DNA from: Planctomycetota bacterium
Lineage (GTDB): Bacteria > Planctomycetota > SZUA-567 > H5-PLA8
NCBI GenBank assembly: GCA_015075375.1
Contig: JABTUM010000001.1
Coordinates: 1,173,201-1,237,200 of the forward strand
Length of the DNA stretch: 64,000 nucleotides
Reading direction: 5' to 3'
Part shown: positions 7,460 through 15,063 of the stretch, in pieces
How the letters are laid out: every line of letters starts with the position of its first letter
How positions within the stretch are numbered: the stretch's first letter is position 1
The notes under the pieces: generated by a model
What the model was told of the DNA's origin: nothing
Seen by the model: only the letters and a program-made list of their open reading frames with translations
The model's database searches: none
Translations under genes and position numbers: made by a program

Positions 7460-8956
7460 CTACGGTTCCGGCACGGCCGGCGGCAAAATCCACGGCACCC
7501 CGGCGCCGCCGGCATACACGATCCGTTCGGAATGCTTGGCCCACCAGCGGAGCGTCTCGGCGCGCCATTTTGCCGCGCCTTCGGCTTCGCCCGGACAGGG
7601 CGTCAACGCCTCGCCCAGCAGTTCGTCGAGCGCGTAGCCGAGCAGTTGCAGCCCGATGGGATCGGCTTTCGCGACTTCGTCGAAGAGCGCTTTGAGTCCC
7701 AGGCGGTCGCCGCCGCGCCCCAGCATCAGCGCCGCGGTGCGGCGCACCATGAAATCGTCGCTCTCGGCGCACGCGGCGACGAACGGCTTGGGCAGTTTTC
7801 CACCGCGCGTATTCACCGCCGTCAGCAGCACGAACTGCACGTACGCCCCCTTAGCTTCTCCGATCACCTTGCCGGCATGCTCGAGCGCCGCGTCGAGGTC
7901 CTCGGGCTTCGCGCGCGCCACCGCCTGCACCAGCAGCGCCGCCTCGCTCCGCGCGTGCGGATACTTCGTCAGCAGTTCGTCCTTCTCGTACGTCCGCGCC
8001 GCCTTTGGATCGGCCAGGCTCAACCGCACCGCCTTGGTCAGGTCGTATTCCACTTCCGCCAGGCACGCGCTCAGTTGCAGGATGCGCGTCGCGCCTCGTT
8101 CGAGCCCCAAGGCCACCGCTTTGGCGAGGCGGCCCTTTTCGGCCGGCGTGTACGCGCGCTGCCCGGCCTCGGGCTCTTCGTCCGGCGCCGCCGGAACTTC
8201 GGCGGTATTCGGCGCGGCCGCCGGTTCGGGCTTGGCCGCCAGCACCTCCAGCGCCTTCTTGCGCACTTCGGTATACGCAGGCTTGCGGTCCCAGCGCGCG
8301 TGGGTCACCTGCTGCGCGCCTTCGCCCTCGGCCAGCGCATACGCCGGACCTCCGCCCGCGCGCGCCTGCAGCCGCACGTCCAGCGTCCGCACCACTTTTT
8401 CCTCGGCCCCGTGCGGGTTGACCATCAGGAAGGTCCAGAGCTTGTCCTTCTCGCCGTGCTCGTCGAAGACTTCCCAGACGCCGACGCGGAACTCTTCGAG
8501 GTACACGTGCTCGCGCGTGAAGCCCTGCGCCTCGCGCGCTTCCTCCGGTCCTTCGGGCCCGCGCAAAGCGTACATCCGCTTGATCGACTTGATCGCTTCT
8601 TCCGCCTGGTCCAACTGGTGGCAGACGGCCACGCGCTGGACTTGGACCTGCCACTCCTCTTTGCTGCCGGGAGGTACCTGCTTGAGCAGCCCGTCGAAGT
8701 AGGAAAGCGACTCCTCGGCTTCGCCGGCCCAATACGCCGAGACGCCCGCGAAAAGCCGCGCCGGCACGGCCTCGGGCTTCAATCCGATCGCGCCGCGAAA
8801 TTGCTCCAGCGCCGCGGCGAACTGGCGCTTTCCGAAAAGCGCCCGCCCTTCGGCCACCTTCGCGCCGTACGCATCCGGCGCCTCGGGTTCGCCCCCGTGC
8901 GCGCAGGCCGCCGCCAACAGCACGAGACCCCAAGCGCCTCGCCATCGAAACGTCAC
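7460..8956 (-). CDS. TPR/HEAT-containing lipoprotein
   Basis: A 498-residue exported protein. The N-terminal signal ends in LVLLAAAC, a lipobox. Residues about 30-120 look like tetratricopeptide repeats (GRALFGKRQFAAALEQFRGAIGLKPEAVPARLFAGV). Residues about 145-195 contain QGFTREHVYLEEFRVGVWEVF and DKLWTFLMVNPHG, a segment shared with the neighbouring lipoprotein. After a Pro/Ala/Glu linker the C-terminal half is helical and HEAT-like. It starts with a GTG that overlaps the upstream gene's stop (GTGA), so the pair is translationally coupled. Function unknown. Confidence 0.82.
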   Translation of the reverse strand: MTFRWRGAWGLVLLAAACAHGGEPEAPDAYGAKVAEGRALFGKRQFAAALEQFRGAIGLKPEAVPARLFAGVSAYWAGEAEESLSYFDGLLKQVPPGSKEEWQVQVQRVAVCHQLDQAEEAIKSIKRMYALRGPEGPEEAREAQGFTREHVYLEEFRVGVWEVFDEHGEKDKLWTFLMVNPHGAEEKVVRTLDVRLQARAGGGPAYALAEGEGAQQVTHARWDRKPAYTEVRKKALEVLAAKPEPAAAPNTAEVPAAPDEEPEAGQRAYTPAEKGRLAKAVALGLERGATRILQLSACLAEVEYDLTKAVRLSLADPKAARTYEKDELLTKYPHARSEAALLVQAVARAKPEDLDAALEHAGKVIGEAKGAYVQFVLLTAVNTRGGKLPKPFVAACAESDDFMVRRTAALMLGRGGDRLGLKALFDEVAKADPIGLQLLGYALDELLGEALTPCPGEAEGAAKWRAETLRWWAKHSERIVYAGGAGVPWILPPAVPEP

Positions 8957-9819
8957 TTCGCACCGTCCTTCTTAGTCGATTCCGGGCCGGGCAAGGCATC
9001 GGGCGGCGGAGGCGCCGGGCCGCGCTCGGGCACGTCGAAGACTTCCACGTCCGCCGGCAGCGGCTTCACCGCCATCGGCCGGTGCTTGCCCTGCAGGATC
9101 TCCTGCACCCGCGTCCGCGCCCAATGGTAATCGCGCTCCCCGCTCTGCAATTGCGGGATATGCCCCACGTACCAGACCCGCAGCCAGCCGCGGCACGATT
9201 CGGTGATGTAGAACATGCGCCGCCCGTCGGAGTCGAAGAACGGCGCGGCCTCCACCAGAAAGCCACTTTGCGGCTTGCGGTGCAGATCCTCGAGCACGAA
9301 GTACCAGAGCTTGCCGTGCTGCGCCGGCTCGAAGAACTCGTACCCGATCAGGTGCAGCGTTCCCACGGGGAGGTAATCGCGCGTGAAGCCCTGGAAACTC
9401 TTGAGCAGCGGGCTGCCTTCCTTCGCGTCGCGCAGCGCCATCAGCTTGTTGCGGTACAGTTCGATTTTCTCGCGCGTCCCCAGCCGCTCGTAGCATTGAA
9501 TCAGTTTGCGAACGACGAACCAGTCCTTCGGCCCGTACTTATGCAGGATTTCGAAGTGCTCGACGGCTTTCTGGTACGCTCCGCTGTCGTACGCCGCCAT
9601 CGCCGCGTTGAGGCGCGTGGACATCCAGTTGGGGTGGCGGGAAAGGATCGTCTCGTAGCGCACCATCGCTTCGTGGAAGCGCCCCTTGCTGTCCAGGTCG
9701 CGCGCTTCCTCGAAGATCTTGCGCATCTCCCCTTCGTCGGGGCCGGGCAATTCTTCGCAGCCGGCCAGCAGCAAAACCGCCGCCGCGCAGCAAAGGGCCT
9801 GAATGGGCCGTACGTTCAT
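8953..9819 (-). CDS. TPR-like lipoprotein, related to its downstream partner
   Basis: A 288-residue lipoprotein with signal peptide ending LLLAGCEE. Residues about 35-125 form tetratricopeptide-like helices (GRFHEAMVRYETILSRHPNW, GAYQKAVEHFEILHKYGPK). SFQGFTRDYLPVGTLHLIGYEFF followed by GKLWYFVLEDL matches the shared segment of the downstream protein. The C-terminus is Pro-rich. The ATG at 9819 has GGAG/GAGG upstream and is preferred over a frame open to 9876. It is the first gene of a two-gene overlapping operon. Function unknown; the shared domain is a family I cannot name. Confidence 0.82.
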   Translation of the reverse strand: MNVRPIQALCCAAAVLLLAGCEELPGPDEGEMRKIFEEARDLDSKGRFHEAMVRYETILSRHPNWMSTRLNAAMAAYDSGAYQKAVEHFEILHKYGPKDWFVVRKLIQCYERLGTREKIELYRNKLMALRDAKEGSPLLKSFQGFTRDYLPVGTLHLIGYEFFEPAQHGKLWYFVLEDLHRKPQSGFLVEAAPFFDSDGRRMFYITESCRGWLRVWYVGHIPQLQSGERDYHWARTRVQEILQGKHRPMAVKPLPADVEVFDVPERGPAPPPPDALPGPESTKKDGAK

Positions 9820-9901
9820 GCCTCGTCTCCGCCTTGCATCGTTCGATAGCCGCTTCGTTATACCCAACCGCCGCACGGGGGTAAAGCCGCGCCGAAAGCG
9901 T

Positions 9902-10771
9902 TCACGGCTTGCGCGCCGCCGGCAACCGCAGGACGTCCCGCGCTTCCGAGCCGATCAACAGATCCGCTCCGTTCCAGCAGACTGCTTCGTACTGCTTCGG
10001 CGCAAGCAACCGAAACGCCACGCGCCCCGCGAACGGCTCGGGCCGCTTGGGCGTTCCCGCGCCCGTCGCTTCCAACGCCGCGGGGAATTCGATCGTCACC
10101 ACCTTAATGTAAGTCAACAGCGCCAAGCACTTCCCGTCGGCCGAGAGACTCGCGCCCGTCGCCAGCGCCAGCAGCTTCGATTCGCCCAGGTATTCCGCGA
10201 CTGCCGGAGCTTCGGGCGGAGCTTCGGGCAGCGGCACCCGGTACGCGCGCACGCGGTCGGGCTCCTTGGTGAAGACGTACGCGAAGCCCGCGCGCACCAC
10301 CAGCGCCTCGGCATCCTGCGCGCCCGCTTCGGCCGGATAAGTGAAGGGAAAGGCCTGCACCGCGCCGGGCGGTTCATCCGGCTTGCCCGGATCGGGTTCG
10401 GACAGCCGGTACAAGACGGCATCCTTGCGCTTGCGCGCGTTGTCGCCGATGTCGGCGACGATCAAGCGCCCTTGTTCGTCGCGCGCCAGATCCTCCCAAT
10501 CGCGATTCTTGATTCCGTGCAGTTCCACCGTCCGCACCAGCCGCCCGGTACCGTCGACGGCCCACAGCTTGGCCGGCGTGCCGCTGTCCCCGTGCGTCCA
10601 GCACACGCCGGTCTGCTTGGCGCTGGGCGCCAGACCCGAAGATTCGAGCACGGCTTCCGGAAGCGAAGCCTGCACCACGGGCGTTGGAAGCGTTGCCGGC
10701 GCTTCGTCGGCTAGACCAGGGAGGACCATCAGCCCCAGGCATGCGGCGAGCAGTCCCTTTAGACCCCACAT
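9902..10771 (-). CDS. Secreted beta-propeller-like protein of unknown function
   Basis: A 289-residue protein with a signal peptide ending near LPGLADEA. The region ESSGLAPSAKQTGVCWTHGDSG, LWAVDGTGRLVRTVEL and NRDWEDLARDEQGRLIVADIGDNARKR has the rhythm of propeller blades, and the WEDLA and ADIGDN motifs are typical of an uncharacterised exported family seen in planctomycete-like genomes. The ATG at 10771 has AGGA upstream; the longer frame to 10834 was rejected. It lies 82 bases after the TPR lipoprotein gene's upstream end on the same strand, so co-transcription with that pair is possible. Confidence 0.8.
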   Translation of the reverse strand: MWGLKGLLAACLGLMVLPGLADEAPATLPTPVVQASLPEAVLESSGLAPSAKQTGVCWTHGDSGTPAKLWAVDGTGRLVRTVELHGIKNRDWEDLARDEQGRLIVADIGDNARKRKDAVLYRLSEPDPGKPDEPPGAVQAFPFTYPAEAGAQDAEALVVRAGFAYVFTKEPDRVRAYRVPLPEAPPEAPAVAEYLGESKLLALATGASLSADGKCLALLTYIKVVTIEFPAALEATGAGTPKRPEPFAGRVAFRLLAPKQYEAVCWNGADLLIGSEARDVLRLPAARKP

Positions 10772-10927
10772 AGCGCGTCCTCGATAGCGTCCGGCCAGCT
10801 TCGCCGAGTTCACATGCGCCTGCAAGACGTGCAAAGTCGCGAATTCTTCGGCTCATCGCCCCAAGGTCTGCACCTATGGGGTATGCTTGTTCTTTAGCCT
10901 GCCTTCACGAACCGGAGAAGTGACCCC

Positions 10928-11827
10928 ATGAGCGTAACCCTCGAAAGCACGTACCTCAACGAACCCGGCCTGGAGTGGCTGACCGGGAACCTGCACGCGC
11001 ACACCACCGAGAGCGACGGTTCTCGAGCGCCGCAGGAGGTCGTCGACGATTACGCTTCGCGCGGCTACGCCTTCTTGATGATCAGCGACCACGACAAGCT
11101 CACCGATCCTGCGCCGCTGAAATCGCACGGGATGGTGCTGATCCCCGGCAACGAAGTCTCGGCCAAGGGGCCGCATCTGCTGCACATCGGCGCTCAGACG
11201 CGCTTGAACCCGAATCCCGACCGCCAGCAGGTCCTCGATGCGATCAAAGAAGAAGGCGGCATCGCCGTCCTGAATCACCCCAATTGGCAGGAACACTTCA
11301 ACCACTGCCCGCAGGAGCGCTTGGACGGCTGGAACCATTACGCCGGCATCGAGATTTACAACGGTGTGATCCGCCGACTTGCGGGCAGCCCGCTGGCGAC
11401 CGACCGCTGGGATCGCCTGCTGGGCGCCGGACGTGTGATGTGGGGCTTCGCGAACGACGACAGCCATCGCCCCGAAGACGTGCAGTTGGCTTGGAACGTG
11501 GTGCAGGCCGCGGCGCGCACGCCGGAAGCGATCATGGAAGCGCTGCGCAAAGGGCGTTTTTACGGTTCGACCGGTGTGGAATTGAGCGCACTGGCGGTGC
11601 ACGGGCGCACGATTCACCTCGCCGCTCCGAACGCCGAACGGATCTGCGTTGTCGCCGACTACGGTAAGCGCATCGCGCAGATCGACCGCTGCGAATGCAC
11701 CTACCACGTGCCGGACGACCTGCCCTACCGCTACGTGCGCCTGGAATGCTACGGACGCGGCGAAGCGATGGCCTGGACGCAGCCGATTTTTATCAAAACG
11801 GAAAAGAAGGAAGACGAGAAGAAGTAA
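10928..11827 (+). CDS. PHP-domain metal-dependent hydrolase (CehA/McbA-like)
   Basis: A 299-residue protein of the polymerase-and-histidinol-phosphatase fold. Metal-binding motifs are in order: LHAHTTESDG (His23, His25), ISDHDKL, PGNEVS, LNHPNW and the late NDDSH. The order and length fit stand-alone CehA/McbA-type hydrolases acting on phosphoester or carbamate-type substrates; the substrate here is unknown. There is no signal peptide, so it is cytoplasmic. GGAGAAG precedes the ATG. It is transcribed away from the secreted propeller gene and converges on a receiver gene only nine bases away. Confidence 0.87.
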   Translation: MSVTLESTYLNEPGLEWLTGNLHAHTTESDGSRAPQEVVDDYASRGYAFLMISDHDKLTDPAPLKSHGMVLIPGNEVSAKGPHLLHIGAQTRLNPNPDRQQVLDAIKEEGGIAVLNHPNWQEHFNHCPQERLDGWNHYAGIEIYNGVIRRLAGSPLATDRWDRLLGAGRVMWGFANDDSHRPEDVQLAWNVVQAAARTPEAIMEALRKGRFYGSTGVELSALAVHGRTIHLAAPNAERICVVADYGKRIAQIDRCECTYHVPDDLPYRYVRLECYGRGEAMAWTQPIFIKTEKKEDEKK

Positions 11828-11836
11828 CGCTCAGGC

Positions 11837-12346
11837 TTACAGGACGCACGACGCGACCGCCTCGTCCATCGAGCGGTGTTCGCGGCGCTGAATCTCGTAC
11901 TGCTCCTTGAGCGCCGTAAGGTAAAGCCAGCGGCGCTGGGAGGGTTCGGCTCCGCGGTCCACCCGTACGGCGGCCGCGATCTTTGCGCGCAACATTCCCA
12001 GCGGAACGGGCTTAGGCAGGAAATCGTACGCCCCCGATTCCATCGCTGCTTTGGCGATCGTATCGTCCTCGGTGGCGCTGAGGAACAAGACCGGCAGATC
12101 GGCCGTCTTCGGATCTTCCTTCAAATACCGGCAAGCCGAAACACCGTCGAGCTGCGGCATGTGCACGTCCATCAGGACCACGCCGACATCGAAATGCGCT
12201 TTGCGTAACGCCTCCCGCCCGTCTCGCGCCAGCAGCACCGGATAGCCGTCGTCTTCCAGCATGGAGCGCAAAATCTCGCGGTTGTCGTCCTCGTCGTCGA
12301 CGATCAGCACCACGGGTTTCAGATCGATCAGGTCGGTGGGTCGCAT
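11837..12346 (-). CDS. Stand-alone response regulator receiver
   Basis: A 169-residue protein made of one receiver domain and a short helical tail. The acidic pair is in VLIVDDEDD, the phospho-acceptor is Asp60 in VLMDVHMPQLDG, the switch Ser is in FLSATED and the conserved Lys in FLPKP, so it should be phosphorylatable. The tail (residues 125-169, Arg/Glu-rich) has no recognisable output domain. The ATG at 12346 has AAGGAG upstream. It lies 34 bases after the double-receiver gene on the same strand, probably in one operon. Confidence 0.9.
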   Translation of the reverse strand: MRPTDLIDLKPVVLIVDDEDDNREILRSMLEDDGYPVLLARDGREALRKAHFDVGVVLMDVHMPQLDGVSACRYLKEDPKTADLPVLFLSATEDDTIAKAAMESGAYDFLPKPVPLGMLRAKIAAAVRVDRGAEPSQRRWLYLTALKEQYEIQRREHRSMDEAVASCVL

Positions 12347-12380
12347 GATTGAAACTCCTTGCCGCGCGCCGCGGGGCCGA

Positions 12381-13226
12381 TCAGGCCACACACTCCACAG
12401 CATCGCTGCGTTTAATATCAAGCAATTGGCAAGCCTGTTCGACCAACTGTTCGGGGTCGAAGGGCTTGGCCACGATACCTTTCACTTCGGGATGACCGGC
12501 GTAGCGTTCCATACTCAAGCCGGCGGCATACCCGGTTACGAGAAGAATGGGCGGCAACTTTTCGCCGGCGTGCTGCTCTTCCAAGCTCTCGATGACTTGA
12601 TCGGCAATATCTTCCTCTAGGGCGTAATCCAGCAGAACCAGATCGAATCTCTTTTTGAGACTCAACTCGAGCGCCGCGGCGGCGGTGGCCGCTCCGCGCA
12701 CCTGGAACCCCGCGGACTCGAACGCCAAAGAGAGCAGATCGCGCACGTCGGGATCGTCGTCCACCACCAGTACTTTCTTCATGTTCAGGACGCACGTCTC
12801 GAGGACTTCCTGACGCGGCAGGGCTTCGACCAGGCTTTCGGCCAGCAGATCGTCCACCTTCTTGCGCAGCACGCTCAAATCGAGCGGCTTAAAGAGAATT
12901 TCCTGCACATTGACCATGCGCTGGACGGCCGCTACTTCTTCGTCGTCCCGATCCATGCCCGTGATTACCAGCACCGGAATGTCCATAATGGGAATGCGCT
13001 GCTGGCCGACCGTAGCCTGACTGGCCCGGCGCAATGCCGCCGAACCCGTGCAATGCGGAAGATTCAAATCGGTAATGACCAGATCGAAGGGATGCAAACT
13101 CAGCTCATCCGCAAGCGCCTGTCCGTCCGCCACGATGGTCACGTCGTAGCAAGCACTCAAAGCCGAATGCAAGACAACTCGCAGCGATCGGTTGTCGTCT
13201 GCCACCAGAATGCGCTTCCGTTCCAT
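12381..13226 (-). CDS. Double receiver-domain protein (REC-REC)
   Basis: A 281-residue protein of two receiver domains. The first (4-125) has ILVADDN, Asp53 in VITDLNLP and Lys in LFKPLD. The second (149-275) has VLVVDDDPD, Asp200 in VLLDYALEED and Lys in VAKPFD. Both keep the acidic pocket and phospho-acceptor. No output domain is present. An internal ATG at Met148 starts the second receiver, but without a strong ribosome site, so I keep one protein. AGGGAG precedes the ATG at 13226. It is divergent from the NtrC-type gene. Confidence 0.9.
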   Translation of the reverse strand: MERKRILVADDNRSLRVVLHSALSACYDVTIVADGQALADELSLHPFDLVITDLNLPHCTGSAALRRASQATVGQQRIPIMDIPVLVITGMDRDDEEVAAVQRMVNVQEILFKPLDLSVLRKKVDDLLAESLVEALPRQEVLETCVLNMKKVLVVDDDPDVRDLLSLAFESAGFQVRGAATAAAALELSLKKRFDLVLLDYALEEDIADQVIESLEEQHAGEKLPPILLVTGYAAGLSMERYAGHPEVKGIVAKPFDPEQLVEQACQLLDIKRSDAVECVA

Positions 13227-13626
13227 GATGGTGTCTCCCTGGAAAGAACCCTGCTTCCGTGCCGGAATAACGACAAACACATCCTAGGCCAATCCTCGGA
13301 ACTGCTTAAATCTCATGCGAGTAACGAGTTAGGATTTGATCCTTCGATCGGGCGTCCGACGCTTCGGATTGGTCGACTCGGATCGAGGCCCTTGGGTGTC
13401 CTAATTTACGGAATTCCAAAGTGGGAGATGCACCAGAGCACTTCCTGCTTATCCGCCCATATGCCCTCGCAGGCCCGTAAAATAGCGCCGACGAATCATA
13501 GGACTCGTGCTTGCTTCGTTGCTGTCCACGTTTGTATAGTGCACTTAGGTCATTTCATTATATGGCTTTGTATGGTGTTGAGCCACCCACAGGTATTGAG
13601 GTGGGACATCGGAGCGGCAAGCGGAT
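13227..13626. promoter_or_regulatory. 400-base divergent control region of the signalling island
   Basis: No credible gene. For the rightward NtrC-type gene, TTGCTT (13511-13516), an 18-base spacer and TATAGT (13535-13540) form a candidate promoter, similar to the one before the HD-GYP gene. I found no convincing sigma-54 site (GG-N10-GC with TGGCAC/TTGCA context). The region is noticeably richer in A/T than its flanks. Confidence 0.45.
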
Positions 13627-15063
13627 ATGGCGTCTGCCCAAGAAATTGTCGTCGTAGACGACGAGACCGATATCCTGGCGCTACAGGAAGCCACGCTGAG
13701 CGTGGCCGGCCTGAATGCCAGAACCTTTTCCAATCCGCTCGAAGCGTGGGAGTACATTCGCCAGAACCGACCGCGGCTGGTGATTTCCGATTGGGAAATG
13801 CCCGGTCTTTCGGGCATGGATCTGCTTTTTAAAACGCGCGGCCTTCCGGTCACGCCATATGTGATCATCCTGACCGGCTTCGGCTCGGTGGATCGCGCCG
13901 TGCAGGCGTTGAAGATGGGCGCGTTCAGCTTCCTTGAAAAGCCCTTCGATCCCGAGAAGTATCTGGAATTGGTACAGTCGGCGCTTGATATGGTTCCGCC
14001 GGGCGCCGGAGACCTGCGCAAGACACGCGCTTACGCGACGTCTACCACCGGCGACGATCCGAAAGAGCCGATCGTACGCAGCCCCAAAATGAAGCGCGTG
14101 CTCGAAATGGTGCGCGCCGCCGCGCCGACGGACAGCAACGTGCTGCTGCTGGGCGAATCGGGGACCGGCAAGGAGGTCGTGGCCGACTACCTGCATGCGT
14201 GCAGCGCCCGCTCGCGCGGACCGCTGGTCAAGGTCAACTGCGGGGCGCTGCCCGAACACCTGATGGAATCGGAGTTGTTCGGGCACGAGAAGGGCGCGTT
14301 CACGGGCGCCGACCGGCGCCGCGTGGGACGCTTCGAACTGGCGCACAACGGCACGCTCTTCCTCGACGAGATCGGCGACCTGCCGCTTCCGCTTCAAGTT
14401 AAATTGCTGCGCGCGCTGCAGGAGCACGTGATCGAGCGCGTGGGGTCGAGCGCTTCGGTACCCACGGACTTCCGGCTGGTCAGCGCCACGCACAAGGATC
14501 TGGCGGGCGGTGTCGGCGAAGGGACCTTCCGCGAAGATTTGTATTACCGCATCAACGTCGTTCCGATCCGTCTGCCGGCGTTGCGTGACCGGCCCGAGGA
14601 TGTGGAACCGCTGGCGCAGTACTTTTTCTCCGAACTGACGCAGAAGCTGCCGCGAAAGCCGCAGTCCATATCGCAGGAAGCGCTGGATTGCCTGCGGGCT
14701 TTCGCGTGGCCCGGGAACGTGCGCCAGTTGCGCAACGCCATCGAATACGCGCTGGTGATGTGCCTCGGCGATGCGATCGGCGCGGAGCATCTGCCCGAAG
14801 AACTGCGCACCGAGCGGTCTCTGTGCGCGCCGGCGGTCGACGCTTCGGCCGGCCACCAGGCCGCCGTCGGCGCAAACCCGTCCCTCCCCGTCGCCGAAGG
14901 CGGCCTGCAGGATACGCTTAAAAATGTGGAGTCCGACTTGATCCGCCAAGCGCTTGACCGCCACCAATGGAACGTGACCGAAGTGGTGCGCGAATTAAAG
15001 CTCAGCCGTTCCGCTTTGTACGAACGCATGAAGCAGTACGGAATCAAGAGGCCAGACGCTTGA
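13627..15063 (+). CDS. NtrC-family sigma-54-dependent response regulator
   Basis: A 478-residue transcription activator. The receiver (1-120) has VVVDDETD, Asp55 in VISDWEMPG and Lys in FLEKPFD. The AAA+ domain (about 150-380) has the Walker A GESGTGKE, GAFTGAD, which contacts sigma-54, the Walker B FLDEIGD and AWPGNVRQL. The C-terminus is a Fis-type helix-turn-helix (VESDLIRQALDRHQWNVTEVVRELKLSRSALYERM). It requires RNA polymerase with sigma-54 at its targets, which are not identifiable here. The hybrid kinase encoded next probably phosphorylates it; the two genes appear to overlap. Confidence 0.95.
   Translation: MASAQEIVVVDDETDILALQEATLSVAGLNARTFSNPLEAWEYIRQNRPRLVISDWEMPGLSGMDLLFKTRGLPVTPYVIILTGFGSVDRAVQALKMGAFSFLEKPFDPEKYLELVQSALDMVPPGAGDLRKTRAYATSTTGDDPKEPIVRSPKMKRVLEMVRAAAPTDSNVLLLGESGTGKEVVADYLHACSARSRGPLVKVNCGALPEHLMESELFGHEKGAFTGADRRRVGRFELAHNGTLFLDEIGDLPLPLQVKLLRALQEHVIERVGSSASVPTDFRLVSATHKDLAGGVGEGTFREDLYYRINVVPIRLPALRDRPEDVEPLAQYFFSELTQKLPRKPQSISQEALDCLRAFAWPGNVRQLRNAIEYALVMCLGDAIGAEHLPEELRTERSLCAPAVDASAGHQAAVGANPSLPVAEGGLQDTLKNVESDLIRQALDRHQWNVTEVVRELKLSRSALYERMKQYGIKRPDA

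Noticed and set aside
7532..9130. Plus-strand open frame of 532 codons opposite the two lipoproteins
   Set aside because: It crosses two genes with lipoboxes and a GTGA junction on the minus strand; its composition is a typical shadow.
12381..12785. Splitting the double-receiver gene into two genes at the internal ATG (Met148)
   Set aside because: The frame is continuous, the linker is of normal length and no good ribosome site precedes the internal ATG.
13227..13626. Sigma-54 promoter for the NtrC-type gene
   Set aside because: I found no GG and GC pair with the right spacing and context; the TATAGT-type promoter fits better.
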